Shown here in pieces: positions 8,420-16,705 of a DNA stretch of 64,000 nucleotides. The notes below the pieces were generated by a model. That model saw only the letters and a list, made by a program, of their open reading frames with translations. It ran no database searches and was not told the DNA's origin. Position 1 is the stretch's first letter. Each line of letters begins with the position of its first letter. The translations under genes were made by a program, and so were the position numbers. The stretch comes from Faucicola tetraodonis (GTDB lineage: Bacteria; Pseudomonadota; Gammaproteobacteria; Pseudomonadales; Moraxellaceae). The stretch is from the NCBI GenBank assembly GCA_032017425.1, contig DALZPW010000012.1. One strand, given 5' to 3'.

Positions 8420-9165
8420 TGACAATTAATTTACTCATTGCGCCTGACTTCGCACCTGAGCGTTTTGCAGGGTGGCATATGCTCAATACACTGCTACAAA
8501 AAAAATCCGGCATTCACATTCACTTACTGACACCCGCGTCTGCGCATGAACAAAACGACTTAATCCAAGCGCAAAACGTGGATATTATCTATGCCAATCC
8601 CTTTGACGCAGCGACCATGATTCGGGAGCAGGGTTATCGCGCCGTGGCTCGTCCGCTGGGCAAATCTGATGAAATGGTGATTGCTGCAAAAGCCGGCAGT
8701 GGCATTGCAGCACTTGAGGATTTAAAAGCAGGCTGCACCATTGTCATGGCAGACAACCGTGATGTCAAATTGATTGGGCTTCGTTTGCTAGAAGCCGTGG
8801 ATTTGTTAGAAGCTGACATTACTTGGAAAGTTACCGAAACTTACCAAGCCGCTGCGCGTAATTTGATTAAAGGCGAAGCCGATGCGGCATTCTTTTTATC
8901 AGATGTCTATCATAGCTTGTCACGCTTGACCTTATCGCAAATGCAGGTATTGGTTGAAAGTGATTTGAGCGATATCAGCCATGTGTTGCTGGTTAAAGAG
9001 AGTTTTGCCGACAGTGAGCCATTTATCGATGCCTTATTAAGCTTAAAAGACACCGCAGAGGGCGAACAAGTATTACAAGAACTGGGGATGAGCGACGGTT
9101 TTGAGCCGATGACCCAAGAAGACGGCGAGTTTATGATTGATTTGATGGATACCTTATTGGATTAA
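8419..9165 (+). CDS. PhnD-like periplasmic-binding-fold protein without signal peptide
   Basis: 248 residues matching the phosphate/phosphonate-binding PhnD family (type II periplasmic binding fold): 'NVDIIYANPFDAATMIREQGYRAVARP', 'IAALEDLKAGCTIVMAD', 'TYQAAARNLIKGEADAAFFLSDVY'. It begins directly with 'MTINLLIAPDF' and has no signal peptide or lipobox, so it is predicted cytoplasmic, unlike transporter-associated PhnD; no permease or ATPase lies nearby. Coupled translation with the PAS gene suggests a sensory pair in which this domain binds a small ligand or protein. A terminator follows. Ligand unknown. Confidence 0.8.
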   Translation: MTINLLIAPDFAPERFAGWHMLNTLLQKKSGIHIHLLTPASAHEQNDLIQAQNVDIIYANPFDAATMIREQGYRAVARPLGKSDEMVIAAKAGSGIAALEDLKAGCTIVMADNRDVKLIGLRLLEAVDLLEADITWKVTETYQAAARNLIKGEADAAFFLSDVYHSLSRLTLSQMQVLVESDLSDISHVLLVKESFADSEPFIDALLSLKDTAEGEQVLQELGMSDGFEPMTQEDGEFMIDLMDTLLD

Positions 9166-9192
9166 TCGGTCAAGCTTGTCATCTTGCCCAAT

Positions 9193-9229
9193 AGCGCAAT
9201 TCATGTTTAGATGGAGTTGCGCTTTTTTT
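9193..9229 (+). terminator. Intrinsic terminator after the PhnD-like gene
   Basis: Arms 'agcgcaa' (9193-9199) and 'ttgcgct' (9217-9223) followed by seven T. It separates the first three genes of the module from the last two. Confidence 0.85.
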
Positions 9230-9371
9230 ATGCTGAAGCGTTTTGATTGCAATCGGGTTTAATAGTATAGTAGGGGATAAATGCGTGGATTTTTCACAGC
9301 GTCAGTCACTAATACCTCACCCTTGTCACATAACTTTTTATATAATTAGGCTAATTTTTTGAGGAATCAGC

Positions 9372-10004
9372 ATGTATTCATTGTCGAATCGTAATCGTAG
9401 AAAATTTCAAAAACATTGGCTTAATTTTCGTCTCTATAGTCGCCAAGTGATTGACCAACCGATGAATATGGATATCCATACCAGCCGCATCATGGCAGCG
9501 ATGGAGCTTGATGAAAAAGAGCCGTTGCAAGGTGCGTTAGCCGATATGTTTTATGGTTGTTGGTTTGACGTGCCCTATTTTGGTGACCGTATCCTCAACC
9601 AAGTCAGAGAAAAACTAACGCCAACACTGCTACAAGGGTTTGATCAATGCATCAATCATGGTGAGTATGTGTTTAAAGTAAGCCATCTTGCCACACGCTG
9701 GAGCGTATTGGTATCGCCTTCAATGAACACTTATCAACACCAACTACGTGTGTCCACTGATGACTCAAAAGTAGTGGCACAAATGACGATTGCTTCGCTA
9801 TTAGATATCATGGAAGAAGAAGACGATCCAGAAGACCAAGCTGAGCAAATTGCCGAAATCGAAGAAGAATTCTTTAACCATTGCCTTGTTTGTCATGACC
9901 GATTGGCATTTAGTATGGTTTGGTGGGAAATGTCAAAAAACAAATGGGATTTTAATGACAAATGGCTTGAAACCAAAGAATATTTTGCCAAGCAAGCCGC
10001 TTAA
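9372..10004 (+). CDS. Unrecognised cytoplasmic protein
   Basis: I do not recognise this 210-residue protein. It has no signal peptide or membrane segment. The N-terminus is basic and aromatic ('NRNRRKFQKHWLNFRLYSRQ'); the middle contains 'FYGCWFDVPYFGDR'; about residues 150-172 form a very acidic helix ('MEEEDDPEDQAEQIAEIEEEF'); the C-terminal part is rich in Trp ('MVWWEMSKNKWDFNDKW'). GAGGA lies about 8 bases before the ATG. It is on the same strand as and between the PAS/PhnD-like pair and a Roadblock-like gene, so it may belong to that module, but a terminator precedes it. Confidence 0.75.
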   Translation: MYSLSNRNRRKFQKHWLNFRLYSRQVIDQPMNMDIHTSRIMAAMELDEKEPLQGALADMFYGCWFDVPYFGDRILNQVREKLTPTLLQGFDQCINHGEYVFKVSHLATRWSVLVSPSMNTYQHQLRVSTDDSKVVAQMTIASLLDIMEEEDDPEDQAEQIAEIEEEFFNHCLVCHDRLAFSMVWWEMSKNKWDFNDKWLETKEYFAKQAA

Positions 10005-10099
10005 TTATAGCCGAATGAATTAGCTTTTGAATTTACCAAGCCTATCACAGTGATTGACAACATGACCTTTGCCGTCTATCAAAATTTAAGGAAAACACC

Positions 10100-10777
10100 A
10101 TGCCAGAACAAAACGACACCTATGTGATTTTAACGCCTGCCGGGGTATTGCATAGTTTTTCAAGCGCCAATCCCTCAGAGCAGCAACTAGCCTTACAAGC
10201 GGTGCTCGCACCTGAAGAAAGTATGACGGCACGGGAATGGGGTGAGCGTTATAGTGACACTTGGCTAGATATGTTTATCGAAGAAGGTTGGATTGAGACC
10301 CTTGAAAAACGGGTGATCGCTCCGCACGTGCAGCTGGATAATTTCTTAAAATATGTAGCAGCAAGTCTGTCAGGTAGTCGCCGAGTCGTAATTGCATCCG
10401 ATGAAGGTTTTTGTCTAGCAAAAATGGGCTTTACTCAGCAAGAAGCAGAGACGCTGTCGGTAGCCGCTGCCGATTTTTATGGCTTTTTAGAACGCCAACA
10501 GCAGCGCGGTTGGGCGGTACATGGCTATGGGGTGTCATTTTTTACCAGTATTGATATGTTGATGCCCAATACCAGTATTGTGTTTTTATGGATCAACAAA
10601 ACGGGCTATTTCTTGATTATTGAAGATGAGCCGCTCATCAATAACCGCGCTTTTGTGGAATTGGTGTGGGGTATTAAAGCGACGGGCGAACGTTTTGAGC
10701 AGCGTGCAAGACTGGCAGAACAATCAGACGCAAAAGAAGGTGATGCGGCAGACGATGATACCCAAACGGTTAATTGA
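10100..10777 (+). CDS. Unrecognised protein with a Roadblock-like middle segment
   Basis: 225 residues, soluble. Residues about 94-185 resemble the Roadblock/LC7 layout seen in the gene at 7466: a strand with 'RVVIASDEGFCLAKMGF', a helix rich in Ala ('LSVAAADFYGFLERQ'), then strand pairs 'SIVFLWINKTGYFLII'. The N-terminal 70 residues are different and the last 25 are acidic and probably disordered. AAGGAAA precedes the ATG. The resemblance is by eye and needs a profile or structure comparison. It closes the five-gene run and ends at a bidirectional terminator. Confidence 0.75.
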   Translation: MPEQNDTYVILTPAGVLHSFSSANPSEQQLALQAVLAPEESMTAREWGERYSDTWLDMFIEEGWIETLEKRVIAPHVQLDNFLKYVAASLSGSRRVVIASDEGFCLAKMGFTQQEAETLSVAAADFYGFLERQQQRGWAVHGYGVSFFTSIDMLMPNTSIVFLWINKTGYFLIIEDEPLINNRAFVELVWGIKATGERFEQRARLAEQSDAKEGDAADDDTQTVN

Positions 10778-10779
10778 TA

Positions 10780-10823
10780 GACAATAAAAAACCGCTGAGA
10801 GTTAATCAGCGATTTTTATTGTC
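10780..10823. terminator. Bidirectional terminator between the module and fkpB
   Basis: A long hairpin, arms about 18 bp ('gacaataaaaaaccgctga' with 'tcagcgatttttattgtc', one mismatch/bulge), with A and T tracts inside the arms. It serves the plus-strand gene ending at 10777 and fkpB ending at 10883. Confidence 0.75.
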
Positions 10824-10882
10824 AGTGATTGTTTATTGAAAGCTTCCATTCAGCTTAAGGTCAGTTTAATGCCAGCTAAATA

Positions 10883-11389
10883 TCAGCTTAGTGTGATACC
10901 TTTGCTGTCTTTTGGTGTCACTCTAAAAATCTGCACTTTAAACAGTATATTTTGACCTGCCAATGGATGGTTAAAATCCACTTTGATGGCATCTTCATTG
11001 ACGTCACTGACCACACCCACGAGCGTGGTTTTGCCTTTATCTTCAAATTCCATCATGGTACCGACTTCAGGCAAATTGCCCGTCACGGCAAACTGCGCAT
11101 GACTAAAAGTCTGTACGTTGTCAGGGTTCCATTGACCAAACGCTTCGTCAGGCGACAGCGATGCGGTGCGCGTGTCACCCGCTGTCAAGTTGATGAGTAC
11201 CTTCTCAAACCCTTCAAGCAGACTGCCATCACCCACCACCAAGCGAACAGGTTCGCCACGCTCAAAGGTTGAGTCGATGACGGTGCCATTTTCTAAGCTG
11301 ACCTCAAAATGCAAATCAACAGTTGAGTCTTGAGTGATGCGGGTTTGTTCATTTGGCGTAATAATGTCATGATTCATGCGGTTGTTCAT
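10883..11389 (-). CDS. fkpB: FKBP-type peptidyl-prolyl isomerase FkpB (SlpA)
   Basis: Cytoplasmic proline isomerase of the SlyD/SlpA group. 168 residues, slightly longer than E. coli FkpB. FKBP core: 'VDLHFEVSLENGTVIDST' (24-41), 'VVGDGSLLEGFEKVLINLTAGD', 'VDFNHPLAGQNILFKVQI' near the C-terminus, with the insert-in-flap region in between. It has no His-rich tail, so SlpA rather than SlyD. It begins 11 bases after lspA and ends the ribF-ileS-lspA-fkpB series, the same order as in E. coli. In E. coli ispH follows; here it does not. Confidence 0.93.
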   Translation of the reverse strand: MNNRMNHDIITPNEQTRITQDSTVDLHFEVSLENGTVIDSTFERGEPVRLVVGDGSLLEGFEKVLINLTAGDTRTASLSPDEAFGQWNPDNVQTFSHAQFAVTGNLPEVGTMMEFEDKGKTTLVGVVSDVNEDAIKVDFNHPLAGQNILFKVQIFRVTPKDSKGITLS

Positions 11390-11400
11390 CCATCTAAAAA

Positions 11401-11949
11401 TTAAAGGGTTTTACGTTTGGATTCTAATAAAAACGCATCGATTAAAATCAACACAACGCCAATATTAATCGCCACATCAGCTATATTAAAAATCGGGAAA
11501 TGCCACGCATTGCCATAGTGCACATGCAAGAAGTCAATCACATAGCCCAAACGTACCCGATCAATCAAATTGCCCAAAGCGCCCGCCATCACCAATGACA
11601 AGCCCAAAGCCAATAATTTGGCTTGTTGGGGTATTTTGCGTAGATACGCCATGATGCCAAGGGAAACAGCCAGTGCCAGTCCGCTAAATAGCCATTTTTG
11701 CCAGCCGCCTTTATCTGCCAAAAAACTAAACGCCGCGCCATAGTTGTGAGCAAGGGTAAAGTTAAAAATCGGCTCAATAATCGGCGTGGTTTGATATAGC
11801 TGGTAGTTGTGCTCAAAGTACAACTTGGTCAGTTGATCAATAATCATTGCCAAAACCGCAATAGCATACCACATCATAGCTTTACTGCCGTTGATGGGTA
11901 GGGTAGTGGATGAATGAGTGGCAGTAGTCGTTGCCTGTGTATTAGGCAT
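11401..11949 (-). CDS. lspA: Lipoprotein signal peptidase LspA
   Basis: Inner-membrane aspartic peptidase that cleaves prolipoproteins before the lipidated cysteine. Four membrane helices; catalytic Asp residues lie in 'GNLIDRVRLGYVIDF' and 'FNIADVAIN'; 'NYGAAFSFL' is the conserved periplasmic loop. The frame extends to 11979, but the ATG at 11949 has GAGGTG 9 bases upstream and overlaps the ileS stop by 8 bases, implying coupling. This gives 182 residues, with a Thr/Ser-rich cytoplasmic tail of about 25 residues before the first helix. At least nine lipoproteins encoded in this window are its probable substrates. Confidence 0.95.
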   Translation of the reverse strand: MPNTQATTTATHSSTTLPINGSKAMMWYAIAVLAMIIDQLTKLYFEHNYQLYQTTPIIEPIFNFTLAHNYGAAFSFLADKGGWQKWLFSGLALAVSLGIMAYLRKIPQQAKLLALGLSLVMAGALGNLIDRVRLGYVIDFLHVHYGNAWHFPIFNIADVAINIGVVLILIDAFLLESKRKTL

Positions 11950-14900
11950 AATGACGCACCTCGCCTTGACCTTCGACATTCTCTACGCAGCGACCACAGA
12001 TTTCTGGATGGGCAGGATTGATGCCGATATCCTCACGAATGTGCCAACAGCGGATACATTTTTCGCCCGTGGCAGGCTTGACCACCACCGCAACTTGGCT
12101 GTCTTCATCGGTATAGGTCACATCGCTTGATTGGTTGGCGCTTGGTTGGTTGGTTAATGCCGCTACATTGGCTTGGCTTGAAATCAACACAAATTTGAGT
12201 TCATCGCCTAATCGATTGAGTGATGCCATGGTAGTATCTGGTGCATATACAGTGACATTAGCCGATAAATTGGCATTAATCACTTTATCAGTGCGCGCAA
12301 TTTCATAGGCTTTGTTAACAGTTTCTTTGACATTCAAAATCGCTTGCCAATCCGATTCGCTCACGTCATCCAATACCACTTCTGGGAATTCATACCATTC
12401 CTCGGTAAAGATGTAGCCATTGCCATTGCTTGTATGGGGACCTTTTAAGATTTCCCAGGCTTCTTGTGCGGTGAATGACAAAATCGGTGCAATCCAGCGC
12501 AGTAACGCATGGGCAATATGATAAATCGCAGTTTGTGCTGAGCGGCGCGCTTCACCATTGGCTTTGGTGGTGTATTGACGGTCTTTGATGATGTCTAAAT
12601 AAAAACCGCCCAAATCTTGTGAACAAAAACCCACCACCGCTTGACACACTTGGTGAAAATCCATGTTGGTATAAGATTGGCGAATGTCAGCTTGTACCGC
12701 TTCAGCGCGTTTTAAAATGTACTTGTCAAGGCTGACCAAATTGCTAGCATCCACCATGTCGGTGGCTGGGTCAAAGTCGTCTGTATTCGCCAGTAAAAAA
12801 CGAATGGTGTTACGAATACGGCGATACATATCCGTGGTGCGCGCAAAGCCTTCAGTCGATACTGCCATCTCGTAACGGTAGTCACTTGAGCCGACCCATA
12901 GACGCACGATATCAATACCATATTTATTAGCAAGTTCTTGCGGCTCAAAGCCTTTGGTATTGCCTTTGGATTTTGATAATTTATAGCCTTTGGCATCTAC
13001 GGTAAATCCGTGCGTCAACACTTGCTTATACGGTGGACGACCATAAATCGCTTCACTCACCAAAAGTGACGACTGAAACCAACCCCGATGTTGGTCAGAG
13101 CCTTCAAGATATAAATCCGCAGGATTGGCTAAGTCAGGACGATTGGCAAGCACGGCAAAATTGGTCGACCCTGAGTCAAACCACACATCTAGCGTATCGG
13201 TCGATTTTTGATATTCTCTAGCATCATCCCCAATAAAGTCTTCAGCCGCGGCATCAAACCACGCTTCCACACCACCTTGCTCAATCACTTGCGCGACTTT
13301 TTCCATCAGCTCAGCCGTATTTGGGTGCAAATTGCCCGTGTCTTTATGGATAAAAAAGGCAATCGGCACGCCCCAAGTACGTTGGCGGCTGATACACCAA
13401 TCTGGGCGACCATGCATCATCGATTCGATACGATTTTGTCCCCAACTGGGTGTCCATACCACTTTTGGAATATCGGTCAACGCCTGTTCACGCAGACCTT
13501 GGCTTTCCATGTTGATAAACCATTGTGGCGTTGAACGGAAAATAATCGGCGTTTTGTGTCGCCAGCAATGCGGATAGCTGTGAGTAATCACGTCATGCTT
13601 GAGCAAATGCCCACTGGCTTTGAGCGTTTCGATAATTTTTGGTTGCGCTTTATAAATATGCTCGCCGACAAAAACTTTGGCTTCAGGCAAATACACGCCA
13701 TTACCTGCGACTGGGTTTTCGGTGGGCAAGTGAAATTTTTGCCCGACCATATAGTCATCGACGCCGTGCGCGGGCGCAGTGTGTACCAAACCCGTACCGC
13801 TATCTGCCGTCACGTGGTCGCCTGTGATAATCGGCACTTGGCGCTCGGCAATCAGTGGATGCTGTGCTTTAAGTACAGTTAACGCATCGCCTTTCACGGT
13901 CGCCAACACACTGTATTCTTTGGCGTTAAACACACTCATTAAATGCGGAACTAAATTGTAAGCGACAATTAAATGGCTGATTTTCGACTGTTGTTTTTCG
14001 CCTGCCATTTGATAAAACAAGCGCTCACCCAAACCGTTGTCAGCGGTTTTTTGATAAGTTGCGCCAATTTTTTCTAACGCTTTGGCAGAACGCTGATTAT
14101 CGGGGGCAACATGAAACCAAATCGTTTCTCGCTGCGATTGGGCATGACTTAGCATAACCGATTTAATTTCGGCATTTGCCCCTGACCCCCAATACTCACG
14201 GATCAAAAAGGTATAGCCAATTGCAATCGAATTTTCTTCAACATTATCATCATAAAAACGCGTTGTGCCGATAATGTCATTGGTTTTTTTATCGACAATC
14301 GCAAAGGCTTTTTGCTCAAGGGCTTTTTTGAAATACGGCTCAAATACGGTAGGTTCGTGGCGTTTTTCCGGCAACATTTCCCAAATCAAAGGGTCAGATG
14401 CACTTGCCTGTAAAGCGGTTTTATCGTCTTTGGTTAAACGGCGAAGTAAATAATTGGGCGTATCAAGGGTAGTAGGAATAGCAAAGGCTTGTTTATTAAA
14501 CGTGACTTTTACCACTGAGTACTCTAGCTCAGAGCTTGCGGTAATCGCCTGATTGGCAGGCAACGTCCAAGGCGTGGTGGTCCAAATCACCGCCTGCAAA
14601 GCGCCATCAACCGCTTTAGTCGCCGCTAATGCCTCACGGTTGACGACATCAAAACCGACATAAATCGCATCGGATTTTTTATCTTCATATTCCACTTCCG
14701 CTTCTGCGAGTGCCGAACCACAATCCAAGCACCAATTCACCGGCTTCATACCGCGAGTGATATGACCGTTTTTGTAGATTTCTGCCAATGCACGGACAGT
14801 ATCAGCTTCTTGCTTGAAGTTCATGGTCAGATAAGGATTTTCCCAGTCACCCAGTACGCCCAAGCGTTTAAAGTCAACCATTTGCAGGTCAATTTGGCTT

Positions 14901-15346
14901 TTGGCATAGTCACGGCAAGCGCCGCGAAACTCGGTTGACGTCACGATGGCACCGTTTTTGCTTTTATCTTTATGGGGTTGCCCCACTTTACCGACAATGC
15001 CTTCTACCTTTTGCTCAATCGGCAATCCATGACAATCCCAACCCGGTACATACGGCGCGTCATAACCGTCAAGCGTCTTGTATTTGACAATCATGTCTTT
15101 AAGCACTTTATTCACCACGTGACCCAAGTGAATCTGACCGTTGGCATAGGGTGGGCCATCATGCAATACATACTTTTCACGACCTTGACGAGCGCGACGA
15201 ATTTGGGCATACACATCGTCGGCAAACCATTGTTCTAGCCATTTAGGTTCGCGTTTGGCAAGGTCGCCACGCATGGGAAATACGGTATCGGCAAGGTTTA
15301 GGGTATCTTTATAGTCGATTGACTGATTGTCAGTGTTGTCGGTCAT
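11942..15346 (-). CDS. ileS: Isoleucyl-tRNA synthetase with inserted GNAT domain
   Basis: Charges tRNA-Ile with isoleucine. At 1134 residues it is about 190 longer than E. coli IleRS (938). All synthetase parts are present: class I 'HLGH' (73-76), the editing-site motif 'WTTTPWTLPAN' (255-265), 'HVTADSGTGLVHTAPAHGVDD' (511-531), 'CISRQRTWG', 'KLSKS' (789-793), and the C-terminal zinc cysteines ('CIRCWH', 'CGRC'). The extra length is one block at about residues 283-447, a complete GNAT acetyltransferase domain placed at the beginning of CP1, between strands equivalent to E. coli 'YALVQID' and 'AVILAKDLV'. The frame is open throughout. It overlaps lspA by 8 bases; ribF lies upstream. I see no second ileS in this window. 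Confidence 0.96.
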   Translation of the reverse strand: MTDNTDNQSIDYKDTLNLADTVFPMRGDLAKREPKWLEQWFADDVYAQIRRARQGREKYVLHDGPPYANGQIHLGHVVNKVLKDMIVKYKTLDGYDAPYVPGWDCHGLPIEQKVEGIVGKVGQPHKDKSKNGAIVTSTEFRGACRDYAKSQIDLQMVDFKRLGVLGDWENPYLTMNFKQEADTVRALAEIYKNGHITRGMKPVNWCLDCGSALAEAEVEYEDKKSDAIYVGFDVVNREALAATKAVDGALQAVIWTTTPWTLPANQAITASSELEYSVVKVTFNKQAFAIPTTLDTPNYLLRRLTKDDKTALQASASDPLIWEMLPEKRHEPTVFEPYFKKALEQKAFAIVDKKTNDIIGTTRFYDDNVEENSIAIGYTFLIREYWGSGANAEIKSVMLSHAQSQRETIWFHVAPDNQRSAKALEKIGATYQKTADNGLGERLFYQMAGEKQQSKISHLIVAYNLVPHLMSVFNAKEYSVLATVKGDALTVLKAQHPLIAERQVPIITGDHVTADSGTGLVHTAPAHGVDDYMVGQKFHLPTENPVAGNGVYLPEAKVFVGEHIYKAQPKIIETLKASGHLLKHDVITHSYPHCWRHKTPIIFRSTPQWFINMESQGLREQALTDIPKVVWTPSWGQNRIESMMHGRPDWCISRQRTWGVPIAFFIHKDTGNLHPNTAELMEKVAQVIEQGGVEAWFDAAAEDFIGDDAREYQKSTDTLDVWFDSGSTNFAVLANRPDLANPADLYLEGSDQHRGWFQSSLLVSEAIYGRPPYKQVLTHGFTVDAKGYKLSKSKGNTKGFEPQELANKYGIDIVRLWVGSSDYRYEMAVSTEGFARTTDMYRRIRNTIRFLLANTDDFDPATDMVDASNLVSLDKYILKRAEAVQADIRQSYTNMDFHQVCQAVVGFCSQDLGGFYLDIIKDRQYTTKANGEARRSAQTAIYHIAHALLRWIAPILSFTAQEAWEILKGPHTSNGNGYIFTEEWYEFPEVVLDDVSESDWQAILNVKETVNKAYEIARTDKVINANLSANVTVYAPDTTMASLNRLGDELKFVLISSQANVAALTNQPSANQSSDVTYTDEDSQVAVVVKPATGEKCIRCWHIREDIGINPAHPEICGRCVENVEGQGEVRHYA
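14006..14500 (-). other. GNAT acetyltransferase domain embedded in the IleRS editing domain
   Basis: Codons for IleRS residues about 283-447. The block reads as a whole RimJ/RimL-like N-acetyltransferase: first strand 'NYLLRRLTKDD', 'SDPLIWEMLPEKRH', 'FAIVDKKTNDIIGTTRFYD', 'SIAIGYTFLIREYWGSGAN' (acetyl-CoA loop R-x-x-W-G-x-G at 383-389), 'IWFHVAPDNQRSAKALEKIGA' and a final strand 'ERLFYQM'. It seems to run from just after the position of the usual GNAT start Met to just before the usual stop. Flanks return at once to IleRS sequence ('YSVVKV' before, 'SHLIVAYNLV' after). Confidence 0.9.
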
Positions 15347-15505
15347 GTAACTCTCGGTATTCTATAAAAAGTGCAAAAGGTAAAAAATTGATAACAGGGT
15401 ATTATATGTTAAAATTGGCGGATTGACAAAGCGTGGTTTGGCTTATCTCATACTTGATTTTGGTAAGTTTGTCATAAAAAAATCTCACTTACCCAAATAG
15501 CTATA

Positions 15506-15543
15506 AATGCTAAAAATAGTTGAAAACGCTAAAGATAGTTGCT
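15506..15543. repeat. 19-bp tandem duplication between ribF and ileS
   Basis: Two adjacent 19-base units (15506-15524 and 15525-15543) differ at a few positions ('aatgctaaaaatagttgaa', 'aacgctaaagatagttgct'). It lies in the 220-base space after the ribF stop; no other signal is seen there. Confidence 0.6.
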
Positions 15544-15566
15544 GAAGGATAGCAATGCTCATCAGC

Positions 15567-16586
15567 CTAAGGGACTGATTTTGCAAAGGCTTGCTGCTCA
15601 CGCCAGTCAAGTAAATCCACCACGTCTTGGGCAATGCCTTGTTTTAACGCGTCAAGGCTTGGATAATTAATTTCTCCATGTAAAAAATGCAAAAACGTCA
15701 CTGTGAGTTCTCTGCCGTACAAATCCCCATCAAACTTTGGAAAATTGACTTCCAGTCGCCATTCTACCCCATACTTATTTTTTAGCGCAGGACGAGTACC
15801 CACATTGCAAGCGCCAAATAAACTGCCTTTAGTAAGTCCTTGCACGCCTGTTTGACTGTTTTTCCCCAGTGTTGATAAATCTGTGCCATCGGTAGCGGTA
15901 ACCGATACCGCAAAAATCCCATGCAGGGCAGGCTTGATGCGGTTTAGGGCAATATTGGCGGTGGGAAAATCAAGTGTGCGACCGATTTTATCGCCATGTT
16001 CCACCATGCCAGTAATCGCATAATCTCGCCCTAGCAGATGCTTTGCCGTTGCCAAGTCCCCTTGTTGCAAACAGTCTCGAATGCGGGTTGAGCTGACACG
16101 CTCATCTTGATGCGCATGGTCGGTCACGGTATGCAAAATTTCTACAGGCAAGCCAAACGCACGCAAAAACTCACTATCGCCAGTGCGGTCATGCCCAAAG
16201 CGAAAATCATCGCCCAATACCAAATGCTTTACGTTTAATTTGACCAACATTTTGGCAAAATCGTGTGCCGATAAATTCCGAAAGTCATTATCAAAATTTG
16301 CCACAATCAAGCTATCGATACGATGTTCAGCAATCAATTGGGTTTTTTCTGCCAAATTGGTGAGTCTTGCAGGGGCGGTTTGGGGGCTAAAAAACTCACG
16401 CGGCTGTGGTTCAAATATCATCACCATACTGGCAAGTTGCTGAGATTTTGCCAAAGATTTGGCTTTATCCAGCATCGCTTGGTGACCCAAATGTACCCCA
16501 TCAAAATTACCAATCGTCAGTACCGAATCAGGTAATAGGGTTGGACTTTTTAGCCAGTCAGATAAATCAATCACGTTCATAGGCAT
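15567..16586 (-). CDS. ribF: Bifunctional riboflavin kinase/FAD synthetase RibF
   Basis: Makes FMN and then FAD from riboflavin. 339 residues. The N-terminal FMN adenylyltransferase domain has 'GNFDGVHLGH' (26-35) and 'SSTRIR'; the C-terminal kinase domain has 'GRTLDFPTANI'. A short extra segment (about 238-262, 'TDLSTLGKNSQTGVQGLTKGS') interrupts the kinase domain relative to compact homologues. Two in-frame ATGs are 6 bases apart (16586, 16580) and neither has a strong ribosome site. It is upstream of ileS as in E. coli and divergent from a GNAT gene; the shared promoter space is about 120 bases. Confidence 0.95.
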   Translation of the reverse strand: MPMNVIDLSDWLKSPTLLPDSVLTIGNFDGVHLGHQAMLDKAKSLAKSQQLASMVMIFEPQPREFFSPQTAPARLTNLAEKTQLIAEHRIDSLIVANFDNDFRNLSAHDFAKMLVKLNVKHLVLGDDFRFGHDRTGDSEFLRAFGLPVEILHTVTDHAHQDERVSSTRIRDCLQQGDLATAKHLLGRDYAITGMVEHGDKIGRTLDFPTANIALNRIKPALHGIFAVSVTATDGTDLSTLGKNSQTGVQGLTKGSLFGACNVGTRPALKNKYGVEWRLEVNFPKFDGDLYGRELTVTFLHFLHGEINYPSLDALKQGIAQDVVDLLDWREQQAFAKSVP

Positions 16587-16705
16587 CGCAAACTATCAAT
16601 TTTATGAAATCGCTTATTATAAAGTAAAAATGTTGCTAACATACGCGCTAATAAGATTTTTCGGCAAATTTTAGCCGCATTTTTTGGTTTAATTTTGGAG
16701 TCGCT

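Noticed and set aside
11942..15346. Plus-strand open frames inside the ileS region (for example 13208-13534, 14972-15238)
   Set aside because: They are antisense shadows of ileS without ribosome sites or recognisable domains.
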